A DNA stretch of 64,000 bases from an uncultured Alphaproteobacteria bacterium (GCA_902561355.1 CACEPG010000003.1:18287-82286), one strand, 5' to 3'. Shown: positions 30,033 to 39,590, numbered from the stretch's first letter. Notes: generated by a model not told the origin, from the letters alone. Translations and numbers: made by a program.

Positions 30033-32777
30033 ATGAATAAACAAAATAGATTAATTTTAATTGATGGTTCTGCCTATATTTTTAGAGCCTATTATGGATT
30101 ACCCCGAATGAATAGGTCAGATGGCACACCTATAAATGCAGTTTTTGGATTTACTAACATGCTTGTTAAACTAATAGAGGATTATCGTGACAATAAAATG
30201 ATTGTAATATTTGATGCAGCAAGAGAAAATTTTAGAAATCAAATTTATAAAGAATATAAAGCTAACAGAGGTGAAACTCCTGAAGATTTAATACCGCAAT
30301 TTGATATAATTCGAAAATGTGTAGATGCATTTAAAATACCTCAGTTAGAAATAGAGGGATATGAAGCAGATGATATTATCGCTACATTTACAAAACTTGC
30401 AACTAACAAAAAAATGCATTCATTAATAATTTCTTCTGACAAAGATTTAATGCAGTTAGTTAATGAAAATGTTTCAATGTTAGATCCAATGAAAAATAAA
30501 AATATAGGTATAGATCAGGTTATTGAGAAGTTTGGTCTTCCTCCAGAAAAAGTTATTTATATACAAGCTTTAACTGGAGACAAAGTTGACAATATTCCTG
30601 GAGCTCCAGGAATAGGACCTAAAACAGCACTAGAATTAATTAAAAATTTTGGAGATATTGATGGTTTACTCAAAAATTCGAATAAAATTAAACAAGAAAA
30701 AAGAAGAGAAGCTATAAATGATTCAGTAAAAGATATTTTAACTAGTTTAGAATTGGTAAAATTAAAGAATGATATAAATTTACCAATTCAAATAGAAAGC
30801 ATAAAAGCATTTTCTTCAATTGATGATAATACTAATAGCATAATTGAGTTTTTAGGAGAGCAAGGTTTTAAATCAATTTCCCAAAGATTAGAGAATAATG
30901 CTAATGTTTTTTCTAATGTTACTAGAGAAAAACAAAATAAAGTTGAAAAAAATCAATATATTTTAATTAATTCTAAAAAAAATTTAGAAGAAATTATATC
31001 TAATATCAAGAGAAAGGGTTATTGCACAATTGATACAGAAACGAATTCACTCAATATTGAAAAAGTAAAATTAGTTGGAGTTTCTTTATGTTGTGAAGAG
31101 AACATTTCATATTATATTCCAATCAACCATTTAGATAAAAAAACATCAAAAAAAATTAAAAGCCAACTAGATGAAGATTATGTTTTAAATCATTTAAAAA
31201 ATTTATGTGAAGATAACTCTATACTTAAAATTGGTCAAAATATTAAATTCGATATAAGAGTTTTAGAGTGTTATAATATTAAAGTTAATTCAATTGCTGA
31301 TACAATGTTGATGTCCTATGCATTAGATAATGGAATCATCAAACATAATATGGATGATCTAGCATTTACTCATCTACAACATAGTTGTATAAAATTTAAA
31401 GATGTAGTTGGAAGTGGTAAAAGCGAAATTACATTTGATTATGTTGAAATAAATAAGGCTGTTAATTATGCAGCGGAAGATGCTCTAGTAACTTTAAAGT
31501 TATATAATTTGTTGTTACCAAGAATAATAAGAGAAAAAACTAGATTTGTTTATGAGGATATTGATCTTAATTTAGTCAATGTTTTATCTTCTATGGAAAC
31601 TAACGGCATTAAGATTGATAACAAATATTTAAAAGAATTAAGTTATCAATTTGAAATTGAAAGTAATAAAATTGCTAGTAAAATTTTTAAAATTTCCAAA
31701 AAAGAATTTAATATAGGTTCACCAAAACAATTAGGTGAAATTCTTTTTTTAGATTTAAAAATAGAAGGTGCCAAAAAGACGAAAAAAGGAGCATTTTCTA
31801 CAGATTCTTCTACGCTCCAAGATTTAGAATCAAGAGGATATGAAATCGCTAAGCTTGTACTTGAGTGGAGAGAAGTAACAAAACTCAAGTCAACCTACAC
31901 AGATGCTTTGCAAGAACAGTCTACTAAAAAAACAGACCGAGTTCATACCTCTTATGGTATAGCCAATACTTTGACTGGAAGATTGAGTTCAAATGATCCA
32001 AATTTACAAAATATACCTATAAGAACTGAAAATGGAAAAAAAATTAGAAAAGCTTTTATATGTGAAAAAAATACTAAGTTGATAAGTTTTGATTATTCTC
32101 AAATAGAATTAAGATTAGCTGCTGAAATTTCAAAAGATAAAAATTTTATTAATGCATTTATTAATAAAGAAGATATTCATTCATCAACAGCAAAAGAAAT
32201 TTTTAATGTTTCTGATAAAAATTTAAATTCTGATTTAAGAAGAAAAGCTAAAGCAATTAATTTTGGTATTTTATATGGCATCAGTCCTTATGGATTAGCA
32301 AAACAACTAAATATTACAAACTCTGAAGCAAAGATATATATTGAAAATTACTTCCATAAATATCCTAAAATTAAGGAGTATATGAATTTTCAAATTCAAT
32401 CTGCAAAATCTTCTAATTTTGTATCAACAATTTTTGGGAGACGTTGTAACATTAAAGGAATTAATGATAAAAATTTTAATGTACGAGGCTTTGCTGAAAG
32501 ACAAGCTATAAATGCACCAATCCAAGGAAGTGCAGCTGATATAATTAAATTAGCGATGATTCAAATTCATAACAAAATTATATCAAAAGAAATACCAGCT
32601 AAAATGCTACTACAAGTACATGATGAATTGATATTTGAAGTAGATAAAAATAAAATTAATAATGTTTCAGAAAATATAAAAAATATTATGGAAACAGCAC
32701 ATTTAAAATATAAAAATTTTACTGTTCCTCTGACAGTTGAATTTGGTTTGGGTGATACTTGGGCTGAATCTCATTAA
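30033..32777 (+). CDS. polA: DNA polymerase I
   Basis: 914-residue Pol I. The N-terminal 5'-3' exonuclease spans about 1-290 (LIDGSAYIFRAYYGLP; GDKVDNIPGAPGIGPKTA). The 3'-5' exonuclease spans about 310-500 and keeps all its acidic motifs (D334 and E336 in IDTETNS, NIKFD, YAAED), so proofreading should be active. The polymerase domain shows DYSQIELRLAAE and QVHDELIFEV. It functions in Okazaki fragment maturation and excision repair. The next ORF starts directly after its stop. Confidence 0.97.
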   Translation: MNKQNRLILIDGSAYIFRAYYGLPRMNRSDGTPINAVFGFTNMLVKLIEDYRDNKMIVIFDAARENFRNQIYKEYKANRGETPEDLIPQFDIIRKCVDAFKIPQLEIEGYEADDIIATFTKLATNKKMHSLIISSDKDLMQLVNENVSMLDPMKNKNIGIDQVIEKFGLPPEKVIYIQALTGDKVDNIPGAPGIGPKTALELIKNFGDIDGLLKNSNKIKQEKRREAINDSVKDILTSLELVKLKNDINLPIQIESIKAFSSIDDNTNSIIEFLGEQGFKSISQRLENNANVFSNVTREKQNKVEKNQYILINSKKNLEEIISNIKRKGYCTIDTETNSLNIEKVKLVGVSLCCEENISYYIPINHLDKKTSKKIKSQLDEDYVLNHLKNLCEDNSILKIGQNIKFDIRVLECYNIKVNSIADTMLMSYALDNGIIKHNMDDLAFTHLQHSCIKFKDVVGSGKSEITFDYVEINKAVNYAAEDALVTLKLYNLLLPRIIREKTRFVYEDIDLNLVNVLSSMETNGIKIDNKYLKELSYQFEIESNKIASKIFKISKKEFNIGSPKQLGEILFLDLKIEGAKKTKKGAFSTDSSTLQDLESRGYEIAKLVLEWREVTKLKSTYTDALQEQSTKKTDRVHTSYGIANTLTGRLSSNDPNLQNIPIRTENGKKIRKAFICEKNTKLISFDYSQIELRLAAEISKDKNFINAFINKEDIHSSTAKEIFNVSDKNLNSDLRRKAKAINFGILYGISPYGLAKQLNITNSEAKIYIENYFHKYPKIKEYMNFQIQSAKSSNFVSTIFGRRCNIKGINDKNFNVRGFAERQAINAPIQGSAADIIKLAMIQIHNKIISKEIPAKMLLQVHDELIFEVDKNKINNVSENIKNIMETAHLKYKNFTVPLTVEFGLGDTWAESH

Positions 32778-32897
32778 ATGAAAAAAAAAGAAAAAAAACA
32801 AAATCCAATAGCAAAAGATTTACGAAGCCCTAAGTATAAACAAAGAACTGTTAAAAATAAAAAAATTTATAATAGAAAGAAAAAAATTATTACTTAA
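32778..32897 (+). CDS. arfA: Small ArfA-like alternative ribosome-rescue factor
   Basis: A 39-codon ORF whose ATG touches the polA stop (TAAATG). The product is extremely basic. The segment LRSPKYKQRTVKNKK (residues 15-29), followed by YNRKKK, lines up with the core of E. coli ArfA (LHDPLFRQRVEKNKK, then YMRKGK). The hydrophobic C-terminal tail of enteric ArfA is absent. ArfA recruits RF2 to ribosomes stalled without a stop codon. The stop codon overlaps the stop of the convergent glutaredoxin gene by 4 bases. The assignment rests on a short match recognised from memory. Confidence 0.6.
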   Translation: MKKKEKKQNPIAKDLRSPKYKQRTVKNKKIYNRKKKIIT

Positions 32898-33133
32898 AAA
32901 TTCTCATCTGGATTATTAAAAGCAAGCCACTGTTCTAATTGATTATATGTTCCTATATGTTCGTTATTAATAATGATTTGTGGGAATGTTTTAGCATTAG
33001 GAAATTTTTGAAAAAATTCTTCTCTTGTAAAATCTTTATCAAGCATGAATATTTGAGGATTATATTTTGAAAGGCGCATTTTGGCTCTATCACAAAATAT
33101 ACAATTAGTTTTAGAATAAATTTCTGCTTTCAT
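32894..33133 (-). CDS. Glutaredoxin (likely electron donor to ribonucleotide reductase)
   Basis: 79-residue glutaredoxin. The redox motif CIFC (C11, C14) follows the first beta strand, and FPQIIINNEHIGTYNQL supplies the cis-Pro and glutathione-binding region. It lies directly downstream of nrdA-nrdB: its ATG overlaps the nrdB stop by one base. This suggests that it reduces the NrdA C-terminal cysteines. It could equally be a general GrxC-type enzyme. Confidence 0.9.
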   Translation of the reverse strand: MKAEIYSKTNCIFCDRAKMRLSKYNPQIFMLDKDFTREEFFQKFPNAKTFPQIIINNEHIGTYNQLEQWLAFNNPDENF

Positions 33134-34122
33134 TAAAAAGCTTCATCAAAACTAAGAGCCCTATCAGTCGGTCTTTGATATTCAGATACTCTTTTTTCAA
33201 AGAAATTCGTTACATTTTGAACATCTAAAGCACGCATAAAATCAAAAGGATTTTCAGTATTAAATACTCTTTCAAATTCAAATAAATCAGCAATTCTATC
33301 AGCGACCGCTTCAATATAATCGCACATTAAGTTTGCATTCATTCCAATTAAATCGACTGGTAATGCATCTTTTACAAATTCTTTTTCAAATGATACAGCT
33401 TCTCTAACTATCTCTTCAAATTGTGACTGAGGAACTTCATTTGGTATTAAAGATAGAGCAGAAATATCCGAGTCTGTTAATGATCCATTAGTAAATTTAT
33501 CTCGAAGAGTTTTAAACATTAAAGCTGAAAAACTAAAATGCATACCCTCATCTCTTGCAATCCAGTCATTAGAAAGTGCTAAACCAGGAAGCAAACCTCT
33601 TTTTCTAAAATAATATATAGCACAAAATGATCCTGCAAAAAATAAACCTTCTACTAATCCAAAACCAATTAAACGAGTAAGTAAATTTTGATTTCCGTTT
33701 AACCACTTAGAAACCCATTGTGCTTTATGGTTAATACACGGAACATTTTGAATAGCATCAAAAAGTAAGTCTTTTTCCTTTTGATCTTTAACATAAGCCT
33801 CTATTTGTAAACCATACATTTCAGCATGAATGGATTCATTAAGCATTTGCATTGATATAAAACATCTAGCTTCTGGAATTAATATCTCTTTATAAAATCT
33901 ACTTGCCAGATTTTCATTTATCATTGCTTCAGAATTTGCAAAGTACGCAAGCACATGTTTTATAAAATGTTTTTCACCCTCATTTAAAGTTTGTAAATCT
34001 CTTAAATCATCTTGTAACGACACTTCTTCTGGTGTCCAAAAAGCCTGAATATGTAATTTATACCTATCCCAGATATCTTGATGCTTTATAGGAAAAATTG
34101 ATTTAACTCCTTTAGATATCAT
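33133..34122 (-). CDS. nrdB: Ribonucleoside-diphosphate reductase subunit beta (class Ia)
   Basis: 329-residue NrdB. All radical-cofactor ligands are identifiable: D42 (LRDLQTL), E96 and H99 with radical Tyr103 (ESIHAEMYG), E158 (VEGLFF), E192 and H195 (RDEGMHF). The spacing matches E. coli NrdB (84/115/118/122/204/238/241). It holds the di-iron tyrosyl radical that starts catalysis in NrdA. It sits 14 bases after nrdA, in the order nrdA-nrdB-glutaredoxin. Confidence 0.96.
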   Translation of the reverse strand: MISKGVKSIFPIKHQDIWDRYKLHIQAFWTPEEVSLQDDLRDLQTLNEGEKHFIKHVLAYFANSEAMINENLASRFYKEILIPEARCFISMQMLNESIHAEMYGLQIEAYVKDQKEKDLLFDAIQNVPCINHKAQWVSKWLNGNQNLLTRLIGFGLVEGLFFAGSFCAIYYFRKRGLLPGLALSNDWIARDEGMHFSFSALMFKTLRDKFTNGSLTDSDISALSLIPNEVPQSQFEEIVREAVSFEKEFVKDALPVDLIGMNANLMCDYIEAVADRIADLFEFERVFNTENPFDFMRALDVQNVTNFFEKRVSEYQRPTDRALSFDEAF

Positions 34123-34136
34123 TTATATAATCTCTT

Positions 34137-36899
34137 TTATGCACTGCATGTTAAACAATCTTCTGGATCATCATTTTCAGTAACGGCATTCTTTAAAAAA
34201 TCCTCCTTGGCAACTTTTTCTGATGAAACAGTTACCTTGACAGCATCAACAGCTGATCTACTTCTAAGATAATACATACCTGTTTTTAAACCTTTTTTCC
34301 AAGCATACATATGCATTGAATTAACTTTTCCAAAAGTCGGTGTTGATAACCATAAATTCATAGACTGAGTTTGATCTATAAATGGAGCCCTATCAGCGGC
34401 CATATCAATTACTGTTTTTTGAGATGTCTCCCAAACTGTTTTATAAGTTTCTTTGAGATCTTCAGGAAAATTTTGAATATTTTGCACAGAACCGTTTTCT
34501 AAAATAATTTTATCACGCATTTCTTTATTCCAAAGGTTGCGTTTAGATAATGCTTTAACTAGGTGTCTATTAACTAATAAAAATTCTCCAGATAAAGTTT
34601 GTCTTTTATAAATATTAGAAGTTTGTATTTGAAAAGTTTCTGTATTTCCTAAGATTATTCCAGTAGAGGCAGTTGGCATACATGCTGTAGTAAGAGAATT
34701 TCTAACACCTACTTTTTTAATTTTTTCCCTTAGAGATTCCCAATCCCACATATTTGAGGGTTCAATTCCCCATAAATCAAATTGAAATTTTCCTTGAGAT
34801 AAAGGGGAGCCTTTAAAAGTCGAGTATGCTCCTTTTTCTTTAGCCAGTTCACAGGATGCTTCTAATGCACCAAAATAGATTGTTTCAAATATTTTTTTAT
34901 TAATTTTCTTAGCTTCTTCACCATCATAAGGAATATCTAATTCAAAGAATACATCTGCTAGACCCTGAATACCCAATCCGATTGGTCTGTGCTTATTATT
35001 AGAAACTTCAGTTTTGTTGGTTGGATAGAAATTTATACCAATTACTTGATCTAAATTTTTTGTAGCTAGTTTAGCAGTTTCATATAATTTTTTGTAATCA
35101 TATTCTTTGGTTTTGTTTTTCTGTGATTTTATAACAAATTTAGGTAATGCAATTGAAGCTAAATTACAAACTGATGTTTCATTTTTATCAGAATACTCAA
35201 CTATTTCAGCACAAAGATTTGATGATTTAATTACACCTATGTTTTTTTGGTTAGATTTATTATTAATCGAATCTTTATACAACATATAAGGCTGACCCGT
35301 TTCTATTTGAGCTTCTATGATTTTAGACATTAATGCTCTTGCTTTAATCTTTTCTAAATGAGGTAATTCCTTTTCATATTTTTCATATAGTTCTTCAAAA
35401 TCTTTACCATATTTATCAGACAAACCAGGACATTCATGTTCACTCATAAGAGTCCAATCATCATCACTCTCCACTCTTTTCATAAATAAATCAGGTATCC
35501 ATAATGCATAGAATAAATCTCTAGCTCTAAATTCTTCTGCACCAGTATTTTTTCTTAGTTCTAAAAATTTTTCAATATCAGCGTGCCAAGGTTCTAAATA
35601 TACAGCAAAAGAACCTTTGCGTTTGCCACCACCTTGATCAACCGATTTTGCTGTTTCATTAAAAATTTTTAAAAAAGGAATTAATCCATTAGATTTCCCG
35701 TTAGTTGATTTTATTCTGCTCCCACTACCTCTTATGTTATGTGCATGCATTCCTATTCCACCAGCTGTTTTTGATATTAAAGCACAATCTTTAATTGTGT
35801 TAAAAATACCATCAATTGAGTCATCTTCCATACCAATTAAAAAACATGATGATAATTGTTGCATTTTTAAACCACTATTAAAAAGGGTAGGTGTAGCATG
35901 AGTATAAAAACCGTTAGATAAGCTATAATATGTCTTTTTAACTTTTTCTAAATCAAAACTGTCACAGGAAACTGTTAGAGCCACCCTCATCCACAAATCT
36001 TGAGGACGTTCTATTGTTTTGTTTTCAAATTTTAATAAATAAGCTCTTACTAAAGTTGTAAATGCAAAATAATCAAAATTATAATCTCTATCATAATCAA
36101 TAACCGATTCTATTTCTTCAGCATTTGCCATTACTTTATTGTAATACTCATCTCTTAAAAGACCATCATCAAATAAATTTTTTGTTGCAATTATAAAACC
36201 TGGCGTTTCTTTATGCAGAGAATTAGCTTTTATGCGTGCTGCTAAGTATGAATAATCAGGATGTTCAACTGTTAGAGATGCAGCAGTTTCAGCTAGGTAT
36301 GTATCAATTTCGATTGAAGTAATATCATTATATAATCCCGGAACTGCTTTTTGAACAACAACTATTGGATCTATTCTCAAACCAGTTGACAATACAGAAA
36401 CTCTGTTAGTTATTTTATCTAAAGAAATAGGTTCTTTAGTTCCATCTCTTTTTGTAACCATCATCGATGAAGCTTTAGCCCCAACTTGTTCTTTTAGTTT
36501 TTTAGTATGATATCGAGAAGCAGCTCTTTGTTCTCGATACAACACATATGCCCTAGCTACTTTATGATGCTCATCTCTCATTAAAGCCAGTTCAACCTGA
36601 TCTTGGATATCTTCAATGTGAATCATATCTCCATCAGCAATTCTTCTAGTTAGTGCAGACACCACTTTATGAGTAAGACCTTCTACAGTTTTATGAATAC
36701 TGTCTGTTTGTTCTTTTTCGTGATTTTTATTATTTCTAATTTTTGTTTGAGCAAGGAAAGCTTTTTTTATTGCGTTAGATATTTTATTAGCTTTAAAAGG
36801 TGTTATAGATCCATCTCTTCTAACTACACTCAAACTTAACAGATTAACGCTTTTGTCTTTTATATCTTTGACCGCTGATACGGGTGAATTGTCTGCCAT
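34137..36899 (-). CDS. nrdA: Ribonucleoside-diphosphate reductase subunit alpha with two ATP-cones
   Basis: 920-residue class I NrdA. Two ATP-cone domains stand in tandem at the N-terminus (about 25-115, beginning VVRRDGSITPFKANKI, and about 145-235, beginning VTKRDGTKEPISLDKI). The catalytic barrel follows, with QLSSCFLIGM and SNLCAEIVEY and then SVCNLASI supplying the active-site Cys pair and thiyl Cys. The C-terminal shuttle pair is in DCLTCSA. Its length, greater than the roughly 760 residues of E. coli NrdA, comes mainly from the extra cone. An NrdR-box-like site lies about 40 bp upstream. Confidence 0.96.
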   Translation of the reverse strand: MADNSPVSAVKDIKDKSVNLLSLSVVRRDGSITPFKANKISNAIKKAFLAQTKIRNNKNHEKEQTDSIHKTVEGLTHKVVSALTRRIADGDMIHIEDIQDQVELALMRDEHHKVARAYVLYREQRAASRYHTKKLKEQVGAKASSMMVTKRDGTKEPISLDKITNRVSVLSTGLRIDPIVVVQKAVPGLYNDITSIEIDTYLAETAASLTVEHPDYSYLAARIKANSLHKETPGFIIATKNLFDDGLLRDEYYNKVMANAEEIESVIDYDRDYNFDYFAFTTLVRAYLLKFENKTIERPQDLWMRVALTVSCDSFDLEKVKKTYYSLSNGFYTHATPTLFNSGLKMQQLSSCFLIGMEDDSIDGIFNTIKDCALISKTAGGIGMHAHNIRGSGSRIKSTNGKSNGLIPFLKIFNETAKSVDQGGGKRKGSFAVYLEPWHADIEKFLELRKNTGAEEFRARDLFYALWIPDLFMKRVESDDDWTLMSEHECPGLSDKYGKDFEELYEKYEKELPHLEKIKARALMSKIIEAQIETGQPYMLYKDSINNKSNQKNIGVIKSSNLCAEIVEYSDKNETSVCNLASIALPKFVIKSQKNKTKEYDYKKLYETAKLATKNLDQVIGINFYPTNKTEVSNNKHRPIGLGIQGLADVFFELDIPYDGEEAKKINKKIFETIYFGALEASCELAKEKGAYSTFKGSPLSQGKFQFDLWGIEPSNMWDWESLREKIKKVGVRNSLTTACMPTASTGIILGNTETFQIQTSNIYKRQTLSGEFLLVNRHLVKALSKRNLWNKEMRDKIILENGSVQNIQNFPEDLKETYKTVWETSQKTVIDMAADRAPFIDQTQSMNLWLSTPTFGKVNSMHMYAWKKGLKTGMYYLRSRSAVDAVKVTVSSEKVAKEDFLKNAVTENDDPEDCLTCSA

Positions 36900-36938
36900 T
36901 TAATTTCTATCCATTTATAATAAAATAATCGTCGAAAA

Positions 36939-36954
36939 ACACAATATGTAGTGT
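36939..36954 (-). promoter_or_regulatory. NrdR box upstream of nrdA
   Basis: ACACAATATGTAGTGT matches the published NrdR-box consensus ACACWATATATWGTGT at 15 of 16 positions. It lies 40 bp upstream of the nrdA ATG. NrdR boxes normally come in pairs spaced by whole helical turns. Partial second matches start at 36970 (offset 31) and 36981 (offset 42), both weak. NrdR would repress the operon when dATP is high. Confidence 0.8.
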
Positions 36955-36969
36955 CGCCGTTAGGTGACA
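36952..36969. promoter_or_regulatory. Dyad overlapping the NrdR box
   Basis: The arms TGTCGCC (36952-36958) and GGTGACA (36963-36969) flank a GTTA loop, with one mismatch (a G-U pair in plus-strand RNA). It is unusually G+C-rich for this gap. It could be an operator for a further regulator, part of the nrd promoter, or the start of a leader RNA. Confidence 0.4.
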
Positions 36970-37198
36970 ATACAACATTTGCCCAATATCGCAATAAGAA
37001 CAAAACATGAACATAAATAATTTTTTATTAAAGTCAAACTATATATTTATTTTATTTTTTGATTATGCAAACAAGTATTTGATTTATTTGAATTTACTTA
37101 TTAATTCTTAATCACAGTTTGTTATTATTTAATTATATGTTTAATTATTTGAAAACAATTGAACTTAAATTTGCCATAAAATATTATTAAAAAAACCA

Positions 37199-37912
37199 AT
37201 GACCTCAATTGCATTAGTAGATGACGAGCAGTCGATTCTAGCTTCTGTTAGCTTAGCTTTAGAAGCTGAGGGTTATGAAGTAGACACATTTCATAATGGA
37301 TTAGAGGCATTAAATGCACTCGAGAAAAATAATTACGATCTTGGATTATTTGATATTAAAATGCCAAAGATGGATGGCAATGAATTATTAAGTAAAGTTA
37401 GAAATAGTAAAAAAACTGACCTCAAGGAGATGCCAATAATTTTTTTAACATCTAAAGATCAGGAACAAGATGAAATTATAGGTTTAAGAATGGGAGCCGC
37501 AGATTATATAAAAAAACCTTTTTCTCAAAAATTATTAAATGAAAGAATTAGAACGGTTTTAAGAGTCTATCAAAATAGAAAAAACGATAATAGTTTTTCA
37601 GCAGAAACAAAAAAAAATTTAAAAAAAGGTAGTTTAGAATTAGATGAATTAAAACAATTGTGTTTTTGGAAAAATCAAATAATAGAATTAACTGTAGCAG
37701 AATTTAATTTAATAAAATCTTTAGCTAAATATCCAGGAGTAGTTAAAGATAGAAACCAACTACAGGACTCAATGTATGGTGATAGTGTTTATGTTGATGA
37801 TCGTACAATAGATAGTCATATAAAACGTCTTCGAAAAAAATTTAAATCTTACGATCCTTTGTTTGATCAGATACGTACTCGTTATGGTTCTGGATATTCA
37901 TGGCGTGAATAA
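37199..37912 (+). CDS. chvI: ChvI-type response regulator (OmpR family)
   Basis: 237 residues. The receiver domain has VDDE at 8-10, phospho-acceptor Asp52 in LFDIKMPKMDG, and Lys in YIKKPFS. The OmpR-type winged helix at the C-terminus includes TIDSHIKRLRKKFK and RTRYGSGYSWRE, close to ChvI. ChvI with ChvG forms the envelope/acid-stress two-component system of alphaproteobacteria, with many essential roles. The stop overlaps the likely chvG start. The usual neighbours pckA and hprK are not present. Confidence 0.88.
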   Translation: MTSIALVDDEQSILASVSLALEAEGYEVDTFHNGLEALNALEKNNYDLGLFDIKMPKMDGNELLSKVRNSKKTDLKEMPIIFLTSKDQEQDEIIGLRMGAADYIKKPFSQKLLNERIRTVLRVYQNRKNDNSFSAETKKNLKKGSLELDELKQLCFWKNQIIELTVAEFNLIKSLAKYPGVVKDRNQLQDSMYGDSVYVDDRTIDSHIKRLRKKFKSYDPLFDQIRTRYGSGYSWRE

Positions 37913-39590
37913 ATATAAAAGGTTTAATTTATCTAATTATCCCTTAAGATTACAAATATTTGTAATTAATTTGTTAATTGCATTATTTGGATTTTTATTT
38001 TTTATTTTTTTTAATATTTATTTAATTCAAAATGATAAAAATTTAATCAATGATTTTGAATATACTGAACAAAATTTATTTAGTATAAAAAATTTTTTAG
38101 AAAAAAATTCTATTGCCCGGGTCCCACTTTTTGACGATACTTGTAAAAGAATTGATAAAAAAAACTGTAAAAATAAAAGTGAGTTAAAAAATACGCTTGA
38201 ACTCTCGGAACCTGTTTTAGAGCCAAAAATTACTCAACAATATATTTTACAAAATTATCTAAATAAAATATTTAATGTTAAAATTTATAATGATGATTGG
38301 ATCAAACTTGCTGATACGCAAGATCTATATAGTTCATCAAATGTAGAGGAGTCTGATTTATCAGATTCTATAGAAAATAGCACAGGAATTTACCAAATAT
38401 ATAATGAATTTTATCAAAATCTATTTAGAGAATATTATCTAAAATTTATTAAAAATAAATTTATTGATGAAGTTGAGAAACAAAAAAGTGATATTGTTAA
38501 AGTAGCCCAAACAATTAAAACCAAAACTATTATTAAAAAAAAATTTATTGATTCTGATGAAAATATTTTTCAATTATTCTCTTCCCCAATAATATTTAAT
38601 GAAAGCGTATATGGAGTTATTCTTATTTCTTATCCTTTATTAAATAACAAACAAACCCTCGGTATAATTTCTTTTAATCTATTTAATTTTTATATTCTTT
38701 TTGTTCTAGTGATGATTTCTCTTTCATTCATATTTTCAAGAGGTTTAGTAAGCCCTATAAAAAAACTATCAAATCTAACTATTTTAGAAAGAGACAAGGT
38801 TTCTAATAAGAAAATACAATATCCAAATAGGAAAGATGAAATAGGAATTCTATCAAAAGAAATACAAAACATGTCTTTAGATTTAAAATCTCAAATTTCG
38901 CAGCTAGAAAAATTTGCAGCAGATGTTTCTCATGAGTTAAAAAATCCATTAACAAGTCTTCAATCTGCAAGTGAGCTTTTGTTGAAAGATACGTTATCAG
39001 AAGAGAACAAAAAATTATTAATTGATAATATAAATAAAGATATAAAAAGAATGAATCATTTAATCACCGATATATCTAACTTCACAAGAATTAAAGCTGA
39101 GGTCGAGTTGGCAAAAAATGAATTTATTAATATTAATGATTTTATTAAGGAAGTATCAAATTATTTCTCAGATAACTCTAAAAAAATAAAAATAATTGTT
39201 GAAGAAATTGATAAAAATTTTGTAATTTTAGCAAACAAAAGTAAGTTGCTTCAAGTATTTATTAATATAATTGATAATAGTATTTCAATTGCAAATAAAA
39301 ATACTAAAATTTTACTTCAAATAAATTCACATGATCAAAATCAAGTACAGGTAAAGATATATGATCAAGGAAAGGGCATTTCTTTAGATGATCGTGAAAG
39401 AATTTTTAATAGATTTTATACTGATAGAGAGTTTGATAGAAATAATCACACAGGTTTAGGATTGTCCATAGCAAGAGAAATAATTCTATCTTTTAAAGGG
39501 TCTATACAATTAACAGTTTCCGATAAAAATAATTATACAGGTGCTTGTTTTATAATAATTTTACCTGTAAGAACTCTAAACACAAACTAA
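37905..39590 (+). CDS. chvG: ChvG-type sensor histidine kinase
   Basis: About 561 residues. A first membrane helix lies near 15-35, followed by a periplasmic sensor region of about 220 residues and a second helix. A HAMP segment follows (GLVSPIKKLSNLTILERD), then the phospho-acceptor box AADVSHELKNPLTSLQSA and the ATPase domain (DQGKGIS, HTGLGLSIAREI). The start is uncertain. GTG at 37905 overlaps the chvI stop by 8 bases and has a GGA about 12 bases upstream; ATG at 37884 would add seven residues. Confidence 0.87.
   Translation: MNKYKRFNLSNYPLRLQIFVINLLIALFGFLFFIFFNIYLIQNDKNLINDFEYTEQNLFSIKNFLEKNSIARVPLFDDTCKRIDKKNCKNKSELKNTLELSEPVLEPKITQQYILQNYLNKIFNVKIYNDDWIKLADTQDLYSSSNVEESDLSDSIENSTGIYQIYNEFYQNLFREYYLKFIKNKFIDEVEKQKSDIVKVAQTIKTKTIIKKKFIDSDENIFQLFSSPIIFNESVYGVILISYPLLNNKQTLGIISFNLFNFYILFVLVMISLSFIFSRGLVSPIKKLSNLTILERDKVSNKKIQYPNRKDEIGILSKEIQNMSLDLKSQISQLEKFAADVSHELKNPLTSLQSASELLLKDTLSEENKKLLIDNINKDIKRMNHLITDISNFTRIKAEVELAKNEFININDFIKEVSNYFSDNSKKIKIIVEEIDKNFVILANKSKLLQVFINIIDNSISIANKNTKILLQINSHDQNQVQVKIYDQGKGISLDDRERIFNRFYTDREFDRNNHTGLGLSIAREIILSFKGSIQLTVSDKNNYTGACFIIILPVRTLNTN

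Larger units (their letters stand above)
36900..37198. promoter_or_regulatory. Divergent nrdA/chvI control region
   Basis: The largest intergenic stretch in the window (299 bp). The nrdA-proximal 100 bp hold an NrdR-box-like operator and a second dyad (both listed separately). The chvI-proximal 170 bp are very A/T-rich with many T and A runs. I see no clear terminator, tRNA or small ORF. A promoter for chvI must lie here, but no single -35/-10 pair stands out. Confidence 0.6.

Noticed and set aside
36900..37198. tRNA, small RNA or small ORF in the largest intergenic gap
   Set aside because: No cloverleaf with a T-loop GTTCRANNC motif, no strong stem plus T tract, and no ORF with a ribosome site. 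The gap is best explained as two divergent control regions.
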